Source: CAWCTD01 sp963798455 (GTDB lineage: Bacteria; Acidobacteriota; Terriglobia; Bryobacterales; Bryobacteraceae). Taken from it: DNA of 64,000 bases. Positions 27,089 through 37,305 of the stretch are shown in pieces. The DNA is taken from positions 496,001-560,000 of the forward strand of contig CAWCTD010000004.1 in NCBI GenBank assembly GCA_963798455.1. The letters run 5' to 3'. Within the stretch, counting starts at the first letter, position 1. Every line of letters starts with the position of its first letter. The notes beneath the pieces are model-generated. The model had not been told where the DNA came from. It saw only the letters and a program-made list of their open reading frames with translations, and ran no database searches. A program made the translations under genes and the position numbers.

Positions 27089-29230
27089 ATGAATCTCGTC
27101 GGGCTGCCGCTGATCCTGGTCTTCGCGCTGTGCGGGGCGGGCGCGCTCTTGGGAATGATGATTCCCGAACGGCGCAATCCCGCGTTGACCGCCGTGACCG
27201 GCTCACTGGCTGCGGCTGCGGCACTGTGGACCAGCGGGATCGTGCTTTGCGGCGGCGGATTCCATGGCGAATTGTGGACGATCCGTTCCGTCGGGACGCT
27301 TGGCGTTTCGCTCGACCGTCTCTCCGCACTTTTTCTGGTTGTTGCCGCGGTGGTAATCCTGGCCAGTTCAATCTTTTCGGCGAGCTACCTGAAACGCTAC
27401 GCGGGCCATTACAGCTTGCGCGCATTTAATGCGGGGTATTTGTTGTTGATTGCCTCTATCGTCTGGATACTGATCGCCGACGACGTTCTTGGTTTTCTGC
27501 TGGCCTGGGAAACAATGTCCATTTTGAGCTACCTGCTGGTCAACTTCGAGCACCAGCACGAGGGGACCAGCCATGCCGCCTACCTCATGTTGGCCACGGG
27601 CGAGGCCGGATTCGTAGCCGTCGAGATGATGCTGTTGTTTCTGGCTGCCAGGGCGGGATCGCTGGAGTTTTCGGCGCTTAAGGCCGCCGCGACAGGCTTG
27701 CGACCGGCTGCGCTCTGGACTGTGTTCTTGCTGACTTTCTTCGGGTTCGGGACCAAGGTGGGGCTGGTGCCCTTGAACAGTTGGTTGCCGCGGGCACATC
27801 CTGCCGCGCCGGCTAACGTATCCGCCATCCTTTCAGGGGTGATATTGAATCTGGGACTGTACGGGTTCATTCGCGTGAACCTCGATCTGGTGCCCACAGT
27901 GACGATTGGCTCGGGCGTGATCGTGCTCGCTGTCGGGACGATTTCGGCCTTGGTGGGAATCCTTTACGCGACTACGGAAGGCGATCTTAAAGCTCTGCTG
28001 GCTCACAGTTCGATCGAGAACATGGGGATTGTCACAATCGGCTTGGGCGCAGGGATCATTTTCGCGGCGTGCCAGCGGCCCGTGCTGGCGGGCATGGCAT
28101 TCGTTGCGGCCTTTTACCACATGATTAACCATTCTCTCTATAAGTCGCTCCTGTTTCTGGGGGCGGGCGCGGTGGACGAACGCACCGGGACGCGCGATCT
28201 GGACAAACTGGGCGGTTTGATGCGCCAGATGCCGTATACGGCGAGCGCGTTTCTTATCGGCGCGCTTGCCATTTCGGCGCTGCCGCCATTCAATGGTTTT
28301 ATCAGCGAATGGCTCACGCTGGAGACGTTGCTGCGCAGTGCGGAGCTACCCTCGACGGCGCTACGCCTGGTGTTTGCTTTGTGCGGCGCTGGGCTGGCGC
28401 TCACGGCTGCGCTGGCGGTCACCTGCTTTGTGAAGGCGTTTGCGATGGGCTTTCTCGGCGTTTCGCGCTCCGAGTCGGCATCCAAGGCCGTCGAGGCACA
28501 CGGTTCGGAGATCGCGCCGATGGCGCTGCTGGCCGTGCTTTGTCTGTTGCTCGGCGTGCTGCCAACCTATGTGATTCCCATGCTAAACCGGGAGCTGGAA
28601 CCTATGATCGATGCGCGCACCGTAGATGCTCTCGTCCCGCCGTTCTTTGCGTCGAGCCCGGCTCACCAGCAATTGCCGCGCGCCTTTGTCGCGGACTTCC
28701 ACAACTTGGGAGCACAAGTGGGGCAGCGTATCTTGCCTGGACGCGGACTGGTGCTACTGCATCGGGGCGGCGCAGAGAATCCGGTGGTCTTTGCCATGTC
28801 GACCTCATACGCCTGTATCGCGCTCGCGATTCTCCTCTTCATAGCGTGGTTCGTTGTGACAAGAACCACGAGGAAGCGAAGGAAAACGCGAAATGAACTC
28901 TGGGCCGGCGGAATTCCCAAGCTTCTGCCGGAAATGGCATATACGGCCACGGGATTTTCGAATCCGGTTCGGGTCGTTTTCGATGCGGTCTTCCGGCCCG
29001 ACATCGGAGAGGACATGCGCGAGACTGTCGCAGTTCACTTTCGAACCGCGATTCGCAGGCGGCGCGACGATACCTATCTTGTGGACAGATTGTTTTTTCA
29101 CCCCATTGGAGACGTCTTGCAATGGGTTGCTACACGGTTGGCAGCAATGCATCACGGCCGCCTGAACGCCTACGTTGCGTACGCGCTCGGTTTTTTGCTC
29201 ATAGTTCTTGTGCTGTGCTGGCTTTCATAG
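27089..29230 (+). CDS. Hydrogenase-4 component B-like antiporter subunit 1
   Basis: A 713-aa protein with about 16 membrane helices. It carries the Mrp/NuoL/N core: LLAWETMSILSYLLVNFEH (Glu of TM5), TKVGLVPLNSWLPRAHPAAP (Lys of TM7), ALLAHSSIENMGIV, NHSLYKSLLFLGAG (Lys) and SALPPFNGFISEW. The C-terminal extension holds ELWAGGIPKLLPEMAYTATG, typical of HyfB. The ATG at 27089 aligns with its paralogue; the frame opens farther upstream inside the previous gene. It is a likely proton (or Na+) translocating module. Confidence 0.88.
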   Translation: MNLVGLPLILVFALCGAGALLGMMIPERRNPALTAVTGSLAAAAALWTSGIVLCGGGFHGELWTIRSVGTLGVSLDRLSALFLVVAAVVILASSIFSASYLKRYAGHYSLRAFNAGYLLLIASIVWILIADDVLGFLLAWETMSILSYLLVNFEHQHEGTSHAAYLMLATGEAGFVAVEMMLLFLAARAGSLEFSALKAAATGLRPAALWTVFLLTFFGFGTKVGLVPLNSWLPRAHPAAPANVSAILSGVILNLGLYGFIRVNLDLVPTVTIGSGVIVLAVGTISALVGILYATTEGDLKALLAHSSIENMGIVTIGLGAGIIFAACQRPVLAGMAFVAAFYHMINHSLYKSLLFLGAGAVDERTGTRDLDKLGGLMRQMPYTASAFLIGALAISALPPFNGFISEWLTLETLLRSAELPSTALRLVFALCGAGLALTAALAVTCFVKAFAMGFLGVSRSESASKAVEAHGSEIAPMALLAVLCLLLGVLPTYVIPMLNRELEPMIDARTVDALVPPFFASSPAHQQLPRAFVADFHNLGAQVGQRILPGRGLVLLHRGGAENPVVFAMSTSYACIALAILLFIAWFVVTRTTRKRRKTRNELWAGGIPKLLPEMAYTATGFSNPVRVVFDAVFRPDIGEDMRETVAVHFRTAIRRRRDDTYLVDRLFFHPIGDVLQWVATRLAAMHHGRLNAYVAYALGFLLIVLVLCWLS

Positions 29231-29307
29231 GATGACGTCCCGAATGCAATTGACAGGTTGTCACAATGCGGGCTCACTGCTAGTTCTATTCTTGGAGGAG
29301 TTCTGAC

Positions 29308-31458
29308 ATGGCTGACTGGACTGGTGGCGCGCTTTTGTTATTTTTCATATTCTGTGCGGCCGGATTGACATTGTCAGCTCTTGTGAGTAGTAGGTATGCG
29401 GTGTTAACCATCGCTTGGCAGGGCTCGATATGCTCAATCCTGTTGATGCTCGCCGGAGCGGCAAGACTGGCTGGTGGACAGGACTTTCACCTGGGTCTCT
29501 GGACACTCAACGGTTGGGGGGCGCTGTCTCTCCATGTCGATGCTCTCTCGGCGGTTTTCCTGTTCGCAGCCGGTTTGGTGTATCTATCCTGCTGCGTTTT
29601 CGCGCCGGATTATCTCCTGCACTACTTCCGAAACCGGTATCCAGCGGGACGCTACGCCGTGCTTCACTTCGCCCTCATGGCTTCGGTAGCCCTAATCCTC
29701 ACGGCGGGCGATGCCATGACGTTCCTGCTCAGTTGGGAGTGCATGTCGATCTTGTGTTACCTGCTGGTGAACTACGAACAGAAGCAGCAGCCTGATTCCG
29801 TCGCCGGCTATATCATGCTTGCCATGAGCGAGGCGGGATTCCTCGCCGTCGTGATCGCGTTTATCATCGTGGGAAGCGGCGCGGCCGGACTTTCATTCGC
29901 GGCTCTTCGGGCCGCCGCCGCTCATCTTTCCAGCGCAGCCGCCTGGGGCGTATTCCTGCTTGGATTCCTTGGCTTCGGCGTCAAGGCCGGCTTGGTGCCC
30001 GTGAATTTCTGGTTGCCGCGCTGCTACACCGCCAGTCCACCCGCGTTTATCCCTGTCCTGGCGGGCGTCACATTGAATCTGGGGTTCTACGGAATCCTCC
30101 GATTGAACGGCGACCTGGTTCCCGGTCAGGGTATCGGAACGGGCCTGGTCGCTCTGGTCGTGGGGAGCATCACGGCGTTAGTCGGCATTCTCTATGCCAC
30201 CACCGAGAATGATCTGAAAACGATGCTGGCCCACAGCTCCATCGAAAATGCCGGGATCATCGTGGCAGGGTTTGGCGCCTTCCTGGCTTTCCGAAACTCC
30301 GGGAATGCCGTGCCTGCGGCCATTGCGCTCACTGCTGCGCTCTACCATCTGGTCAATCATTCCGTTTACAAGGCCCTGCTCTATCAAGGCGCAGGCCACA
30401 TTGAAGCCGCAACCGGCACGCGAGACATGGACCGGTTGGGCGGCTTGATTCGAGTTCTGCCCGCGATTTCTGTCGTCTTTCTTGTTGGTTGTCTGGCGAT
30501 CTCAGCGGTTCCACCCTTCAACGGGTTCGTCAGCGAATGGCTGACCCTGCAGGCATTCCTGCGCAGTGCCGTGCTTCCATCCGCCCTGGTCAAGATCGTG
30601 TTCGCACTCTCCGGCGCGATTCTAGCGTTGACCGCGGCTTTGGCCGTCACTTGCTTCGTGAAGACATATGCGATGAGTTTCCTCGGAATCCGTCGAGGCA
30701 GTTGGAAGCCAAATGGAGTGTGGCCGGCGCGCAGAAGCCGGTTTTCATTGACGCTTCTCGCGGTCGTTTGCCTTCTGTTGGGGATCTTGCCAACCTATGT
30801 GATCCCCGTGTTAGACCGCGCTGTCGAACCCTTGGCCGGCGCCAGCGCAACGGCTGCCCTGGTTCCCCCTTTTTTCACGGCGACGGAATCGAATCAGCAG
30901 CTTCCTGCTGCGTTCCTGCATGAATTTCATAATCTGGGAGCACAGACCGCCGCAGGCGCGGTCCCCGGGCGCGGACTCGTGGTCCTTTTACGGGGCTCGG
31001 AACAAAACCCAGTGGTCTTCGCGATGTCTCCCTCCTACAGCTTGGCAGCGCTAGCCATTCTGCTGCTGATCGCCTGGTTTTTCGTGGGCCGACTCACTCG
31101 CCGACGCGCGGTGGCGCGGTGTGAAGTGTGGGCCGGGGGCATCCCCAGGCTGCTGCCGGAAATGACCTATACAGCTACCGGCTTTTCGAACCCGGTGCGC
31201 GTGGTTTTTCAGGCAATCTTTCGCCCCAACATCGTCGAAGATACACGGCAGACCGTTGCCGTGCACTTCCGGACTGCGATACGCCGGCGACGGGACGAGA
31301 CTCATCTTGTGGAGCGGGTTTTCTTCCGCCCGGTCGGCGGAGCGCTGGGCTGGTTGGCAAGATTGCTCGCAGGAATGCACCACGGTCGCCTGGATGCATA
31401 TGTCGGCTATGTCGTGGGCTTCTTGATCATCATTCTCTTCCTCTATCGCCTAACTTGA
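29308..31458 (+). CDS. Hydrogenase-4 component B-like antiporter subunit 2
   Basis: A 716-aa paralogue of the preceding gene, clearly similar throughout (LLSWECMSILCYLLVNYEQ, VKAGLVPVNFWLPRCYTASP, AHSSIENAGII, NHSVYKALLYQGAG, SAVPPFNGFVSEW, VWAGGIPRLLPEMTYTATG). All key acidic and lysine residues are retained. TTGGAGGAG precedes the ATG. With two B-like subunits plus the F-like subunit, the complex would have three antiporter-type channels, more than a standard formate hydrogenlyase-1. Confidence 0.88.
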   Translation: MADWTGGALLLFFIFCAAGLTLSALVSSRYAVLTIAWQGSICSILLMLAGAARLAGGQDFHLGLWTLNGWGALSLHVDALSAVFLFAAGLVYLSCCVFAPDYLLHYFRNRYPAGRYAVLHFALMASVALILTAGDAMTFLLSWECMSILCYLLVNYEQKQQPDSVAGYIMLAMSEAGFLAVVIAFIIVGSGAAGLSFAALRAAAAHLSSAAAWGVFLLGFLGFGVKAGLVPVNFWLPRCYTASPPAFIPVLAGVTLNLGFYGILRLNGDLVPGQGIGTGLVALVVGSITALVGILYATTENDLKTMLAHSSIENAGIIVAGFGAFLAFRNSGNAVPAAIALTAALYHLVNHSVYKALLYQGAGHIEAATGTRDMDRLGGLIRVLPAISVVFLVGCLAISAVPPFNGFVSEWLTLQAFLRSAVLPSALVKIVFALSGAILALTAALAVTCFVKTYAMSFLGIRRGSWKPNGVWPARRSRFSLTLLAVVCLLLGILPTYVIPVLDRAVEPLAGASATAALVPPFFTATESNQQLPAAFLHEFHNLGAQTAAGAVPGRGLVVLLRGSEQNPVVFAMSPSYSLAALAILLLIAWFFVGRLTRRRAVARCEVWAGGIPRLLPEMTYTATGFSNPVRVVFQAIFRPNIVEDTRQTVAVHFRTAIRRRRDETHLVERVFFRPVGGALGWLARLLAGMHHGRLDAYVGYVVGFLIIILFLYRLT

Positions 31459-31785
31459 AGCTGGCGTTATAGCGTTCCCGGATCATTCTGGATGAGTCTC
31501 CACCGGCTTTGCGACAGCTGCCTCCGCCGGGATGAGAACGGCAACAGGATGAGGCGCTGTTCCGAGACTGAACTCGGGCTGTTCGATGACAAAATGGAGG
31601 CGCAAGAAGTCGTCGAAACGGCCGGACTTCTTTGTATGGTTCAGTTCTTTGCTCGCTGATGCCCGCCAGCCTCGGCGGGAGTTCGAAAACGGCTGCAGCT
31701 CAAGGTGAGACTGGCTGCACGGGCAGTCGGCCCCATCACTCCGGTTCGAACCGCCGTCCGGTTGGGGCCGCCAACACGGACCCTA
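31459..31785. other. Intergenic stretch after the membrane-complex operon
   Basis: I find no riboswitch or convincing gene. A minus-strand open frame (about 31478-31720) reads FDDFLRLHFVIEQPEFSLG near its middle, but it lacks a start codon and I recognise no family; it could be a gene remnant. Confidence 0.35.
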
Positions 31786-31920
31786 CTAGCGGTAGGGTGC
31801 CAGGGTTCTCGCGCAATCCTTCAGTAGCATCCACGCAAACACTGCGAGTCCAGCAAGAAGGGATGTGACCGAGAGATAGCCTACCCAGCCACGGTGATGT
31901 TTTTGTACCAAACCAGGCAT
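31786..31920 (-). CDS. 44-aa membrane mini-protein after the pyrophosphatase gene
   Basis: The ATG at 31920 is preceded by AAGGAGG at ideal spacing. The product begins MPGLVQKHHRGWVGYLSVTS, followed by a hydrophobic helix (LLAGLAVFAWMLL) and ends in APYR. A hairpin CCCTAC/GTAGGG at 31781-31797 overlaps the stop codon and may end the transcript. It lies 45 bases after hppA on the same strand, so it is probably the last gene of the riboswitch E operon. Function unknown; a small partner of the pyrophosphatase is possible. Confidence 0.6.
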   Translation of the reverse strand: MPGLVQKHHRGWVGYLSVTSLLAGLAVFAWMLLKDCARTLAPYR

Positions 31921-31964
31921 CTTGAGCCTCCTTGATCCGGCATATCATCCTTCGAATCAGTTGC

Positions 31965-34154
<2,190 letters not shown>

Positions 34155-34203
34155 TGTTGTATTTCTCCTGAATCCAAAATGAAAGGTAACGGGCAGGAGA
34201 ACT

Positions 34204-35145
34204 TCATGCAGCGGTGGTCTCCTGTCGCGCCCGCCGCATAACGCGTAACAGCAGGCGCAAGCACTGATCGCAGACGCGATCGATCTCCGGAGCCTTCATG
34301 CGGCGCGCGACCTCGGCCTCAATGTCCGGCCGCGCCGGGTCAAACCACGCCAGCAGGCATTCCACAATGTCCTCCTGAAGAAACCACGGCGCTGTCCCGG
34401 AAACGGCGATCAGCCGGGCGACCACCGGTTCTTGCGCCTCGACGGCCCCAGCCTTCACGAGAATGACTGAGGCGCGCACTGCGATCTCAGCGTCGTCCTC
34501 CGTGACCAAGCGGAGAATCCGCTGCCAATCTTCGCGTCGAATGCCGATTTCACTCAGTACGCGGAGGGCACTCTGTCTTCGCCGAAGACTCGACGGTATC
34601 TCGGTGTCACCGTCAAGCAGCTTGGTTGTGGCTGATAGGATCAAAGCCCCGCGCGCCGGTTCTCCGATCGTGATCAAGGCCTCTTCTGCCGCCAGGTGGC
34701 AGACATCATCTTCGAGAGCACGATCCAGATAGGGGATGGCCTCGACCAAGCGCAGCTTCCCGAAAACATCGACCAGGCCTGCCCGCATCTTGTTCTTTGA
34801 AAGACCGAGCAAGAATGTAGTTGTCTCGGCGCCTGGCCAGCGCAAAAACTCACGGATGGCCGCATTCTGGACCGCATCCTCCGCGAACCGCAGTTGTGGA
34901 TCGGCGCTGGGTGGCAGCGACAAGTACTCGACCAGCACATCTCTGGCATCCAGGCCGCCGAGCGCTTGGACCGCCCAACGGCGCGGCTGATAAACCGTTC
35001 TCGGCCGGCCTTCGAGCAAGAAGCGGCGTAACGGGGCGATTGCCTTCGGCCCCAAGGCGACGAGAGCAGTGACGGCGCCTTCGCCTTCCATCAAGCTGTC
35101 GAGCGCCGCGACAAGCCGCTCTGCCTCGCCTTCCACGTCTCTCAT
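34204..35145 (-). CDS. HEAT-repeat protein, 313 aa
   Basis: A helical repeat protein with short repeats such as ALVALGPKAIAPLRRFL, WAVQALGGLDARDVLVEYL and VDVFGKLRLVEAIPYLDRAL, typical of bacterial HEAT/PBS-lyase-type repeats. There is no signal peptide or catalytic motif. The start overlaps the MFS stop by four bases and hppA follows after about 50 bases. It likely serves as a protein-protein scaffold in the cytoplasm; the partner is unknown, but the dynamin, PH-like protein and pyrophosphatase of the same operon are candidates. Confidence 0.75.
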   Translation of the reverse strand: MRDVEGEAERLVAALDSLMEGEGAVTALVALGPKAIAPLRRFLLEGRPRTVYQPRRWAVQALGGLDARDVLVEYLSLPPSADPQLRFAEDAVQNAAIREFLRWPGAETTTFLLGLSKNKMRAGLVDVFGKLRLVEAIPYLDRALEDDVCHLAAEEALITIGEPARGALILSATTKLLDGDTEIPSSLRRRQSALRVLSEIGIRREDWQRILRLVTEDDAEIAVRASVILVKAGAVEAQEPVVARLIAVSGTAPWFLQEDIVECLLAWFDPARPDIEAEVARRMKAPEIDRVCDQCLRLLLRVMRRARQETTAA

Positions 35146-36395
35146 TTCGCCTCACCCGACATGCGGAGCCTCTTACCGGAGATTAAGAACAGGGGCGCTG
35201 AACAGACCTGCGTCAGCACGGAAAAAGCGATCAACGCCGGTATGGAGACGTCATACAAGACTCCCATCAACGCGCTACCCAGGAACCAGACGAGTCCGTA
35301 GCCCGCGTTGAATATTCCGTACGCCGTACCGCGCCTGTCGCGAGCAACCATGCCGGCCACCGCCGCTCGCATGATGGACTCCTGCGCTCCCATGCCAACG
35401 CCCCACAACGCCATTCCGGCAAGCGCCGCCCAGAACCCTCCCAGGAAGGTCAGCGGTGCAAAGAGCGCCGAGATGAGCGAAACAAACGTTAGCGTGACCA
35501 GCCCAATCCGGTCGAAGATCCGTCCAAAAACGATCGCCGAGAGCGCATCCATGCCCATTGCGACGGCGTAGAATACCGGGATCAAGGTCGGGGACACCAC
35601 CGAACTCTTCTGAAAGTGGTAGGCAATCAGAGGGAAGTCGACGTACCCGGCCGCGACCAACGCCACAGCGCCCAGGTAGAGCCAAAACACACGAGGGAAC
35701 CCGGTGGCTTCAAGACGCCTCGGGCCCGCTTCCAAGTCCTGCGGACGAGGATAGAAGAACCGGGCGGCCACTAGTACCGCTAGCGCAAGTAAGGCCGGAA
35801 TGAGCAACACGGCAAAAGCGGTCTGGAAGCCACCGTGCGTGTGAATCACAGCCGCGACGATCAAGGGACCAGCAACCGCGCCGGTCTGATCCATGGCCTC
35901 ATGCAGACCGAAACCCCAACCGCGCCCCATCTCCGACGTGGCGTGCGACAACATCGCGTCCCGCGGAGGATTGCGGAGCGCCTTGCCGACCCGCTCCGCG
36001 ATCATCAGCGCTGCCGCAACCTCCCACCGTCCCGCGAGCGCCAGCAGTGGAACGGCAAGCAGGTTCAGGACGTAACCCACTATGGTGATCGACCAGTACC
36101 GCCTGGTGCGATCGCTAATCACCCCGGAAACCAATCGGAGGCCGTAGCCCACCAGTTCGCCGAATCCAGCGACGATTCCCACAACCGTCCCGCTGGCCCC
36201 AAGCGCAGCAAGGAACGGTCCCGTAATACTTCGCGCTCCCTCATAGGTTGTGTCGGCGAGGAGACTGACTACACCCAACAAGACGACAAACTTCAACGCG
36301 TTCTTGCGCGAACTTTCTGGAGTTCTCACACCATGCGGCTCAGTTGTCATCGATGCTGCCCGTGCGGATTCAGCTTGCTGTTCGGGTGATTTCAT
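35142..36395 (-). CDS. MFS transporter, 417 aa
   Basis: Twelve predicted membrane helices. The TM2-TM3 loop has GYGLRLVSGVISDRTRRYW, the MFS motif-A type (GxxxDRxGRR), and the second-half counterpart is FGRIFDRIGLV. The ATG at 36395 is chosen because GGAGG lies six bases upstream; the frame opens far upstream within the previous gene. It overlaps that gene by 26 bases. Substrate unknown. In this operon a role in fluoride or pH stress is an inference from position only. Confidence 0.85.
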   Translation of the reverse strand: MKSPEQQAESARAASMTTEPHGVRTPESSRKNALKFVVLLGVVSLLADTTYEGARSITGPFLAALGASGTVVGIVAGFGELVGYGLRLVSGVISDRTRRYWSITIVGYVLNLLAVPLLALAGRWEVAAALMIAERVGKALRNPPRDAMLSHATSEMGRGWGFGLHEAMDQTGAVAGPLIVAAVIHTHGGFQTAFAVLLIPALLALAVLVAARFFYPRPQDLEAGPRRLEATGFPRVFWLYLGAVALVAAGYVDFPLIAYHFQKSSVVSPTLIPVFYAVAMGMDALSAIVFGRIFDRIGLVTLTFVSLISALFAPLTFLGGFWAALAGMALWGVGMGAQESIMRAAVAGMVARDRRGTAYGIFNAGYGLVWFLGSALMGVLYDVSIPALIAFSVLTQVCSAPLFLISGKRLRMSGEAK

Positions 36396-37284
36396 AGAGG
36401 ACCCTCCAAATTGCCTTTTCGAACTTCCGTGCTTCGGGCTCTTCGGTTTCGCGCAATGGAATGTGCCATGAGTTTCCGGACTGGAACGTAATATCCAACT
36501 CACCCGGACGCCGCGCCCCAACACGCTGCACGCGGCTGACTGCCGCCAGTGGAGCCGAATTGCTAACGGTCCCGTATCTTTCGTATTGACCTTGGTGGCG
36601 TTCGGTGATCCACAGTAGCCGGCGTGAAGTCGCCACCAGAAGGTCTCCAGCGGACCAATATTCCCGCCGAAGCACCGACCACCCACGCGCGTGGCACACA
36701 GACGGCTGGAAGAACTGAACCAGTGGCGTCTCTCCGGGGAGCAGTTCCGCAGACCGTGCGTACTCAAACTTGAGGTTGAGTGGTTCGCCAAGACAGATGG
36801 AAGGCCCTGTCTCCGCGCCACGTGAAGCCGGCAGCCACCGGTCCTTGAGCGTCTTCAGGAACTTCTCCACTGGGCCTCTGGTACGCCTGTTGTACGACAA
36901 CCGTTTTTGGCTGCCCTCCCATGTCAAGGCGATCCAGCCTAGGAGCAAGATCCGGCCGCACTCGACGGTACGGATAACGCCAAGCGGCACTCTGACAAGC
37001 GGCTCCCTCGCAGAGGGATGAGCAGCCACCACCACCTCTCGCTCGGTCAAAAGCAGAACCCGCGCGGGGTACTTTCGACGGCCCAGCCAGTCCGGATCGT
37101 CCTGCGGAAGAAAGACGCCAGCTAGCACCGTTTCAAGATCAAATGGCTCGGTAAAGTCCGCCGGAATCCCGAAAAGCGAATCAATGGCAAAGGAAAAGAT
37201 GTATCGCCGCGAGCCCACGCCGCTTCCCGCCGTCTGGATTGCGGCTTCATTCGGCTCGCTGCTGTGCAGCATTCTCATGCGCAA
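36370..37284 (-). CDS. PH-like domain protein of unknown role, 304 aa
   Basis: Two beta-rich halves, each with a segment like VLLLTEREVVVAAHPSA (about residue 75-90) and LLVATSRRLLWITERH (about 215-230). These resemble bacterial PH-like (bPH/YvbH-type) domains, the lipid- or protein-binding folds that often read TxxRLxxxxG. The middle contains SGRILLLGWIALTW-like hydrophobic residues. It follows the dynamin gene by about 20 bases; a truncated copy follows the paralogous dynamin at 44.9 kb, so the pair evolved together. A membrane adaptor for the dynamin is a reasonable guess. Confidence 0.65.
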   Translation of the reverse strand: MRMRMLHSSEPNEAAIQTAGSGVGSRRYIFSFAIDSLFGIPADFTEPFDLETVLAGVFLPQDDPDWLGRRKYPARVLLLTEREVVVAAHPSAREPLVRVPLGVIRTVECGRILLLGWIALTWEGSQKRLSYNRRTRGPVEKFLKTLKDRWLPASRGAETGPSICLGEPLNLKFEYARSAELLPGETPLVQFFQPSVCHARGWSVLRREYWSAGDLLVATSRRLLWITERHQGQYERYGTVSNSAPLAAVSRVQRVGARRPGELDITFQSGNSWHIPLRETEEPEARKFEKAIWRVLYEITRTAS

Positions 37285-37305
37285 CTCTCAATCGAAGCCA
37301 GCCAT

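Noticed and set aside
31700..31800. Possible tRNA because of a GGTTCGAACC T-loop-like sequence
   Set aside because: The flanking bases do not form a T stem or acceptor stem on either strand.
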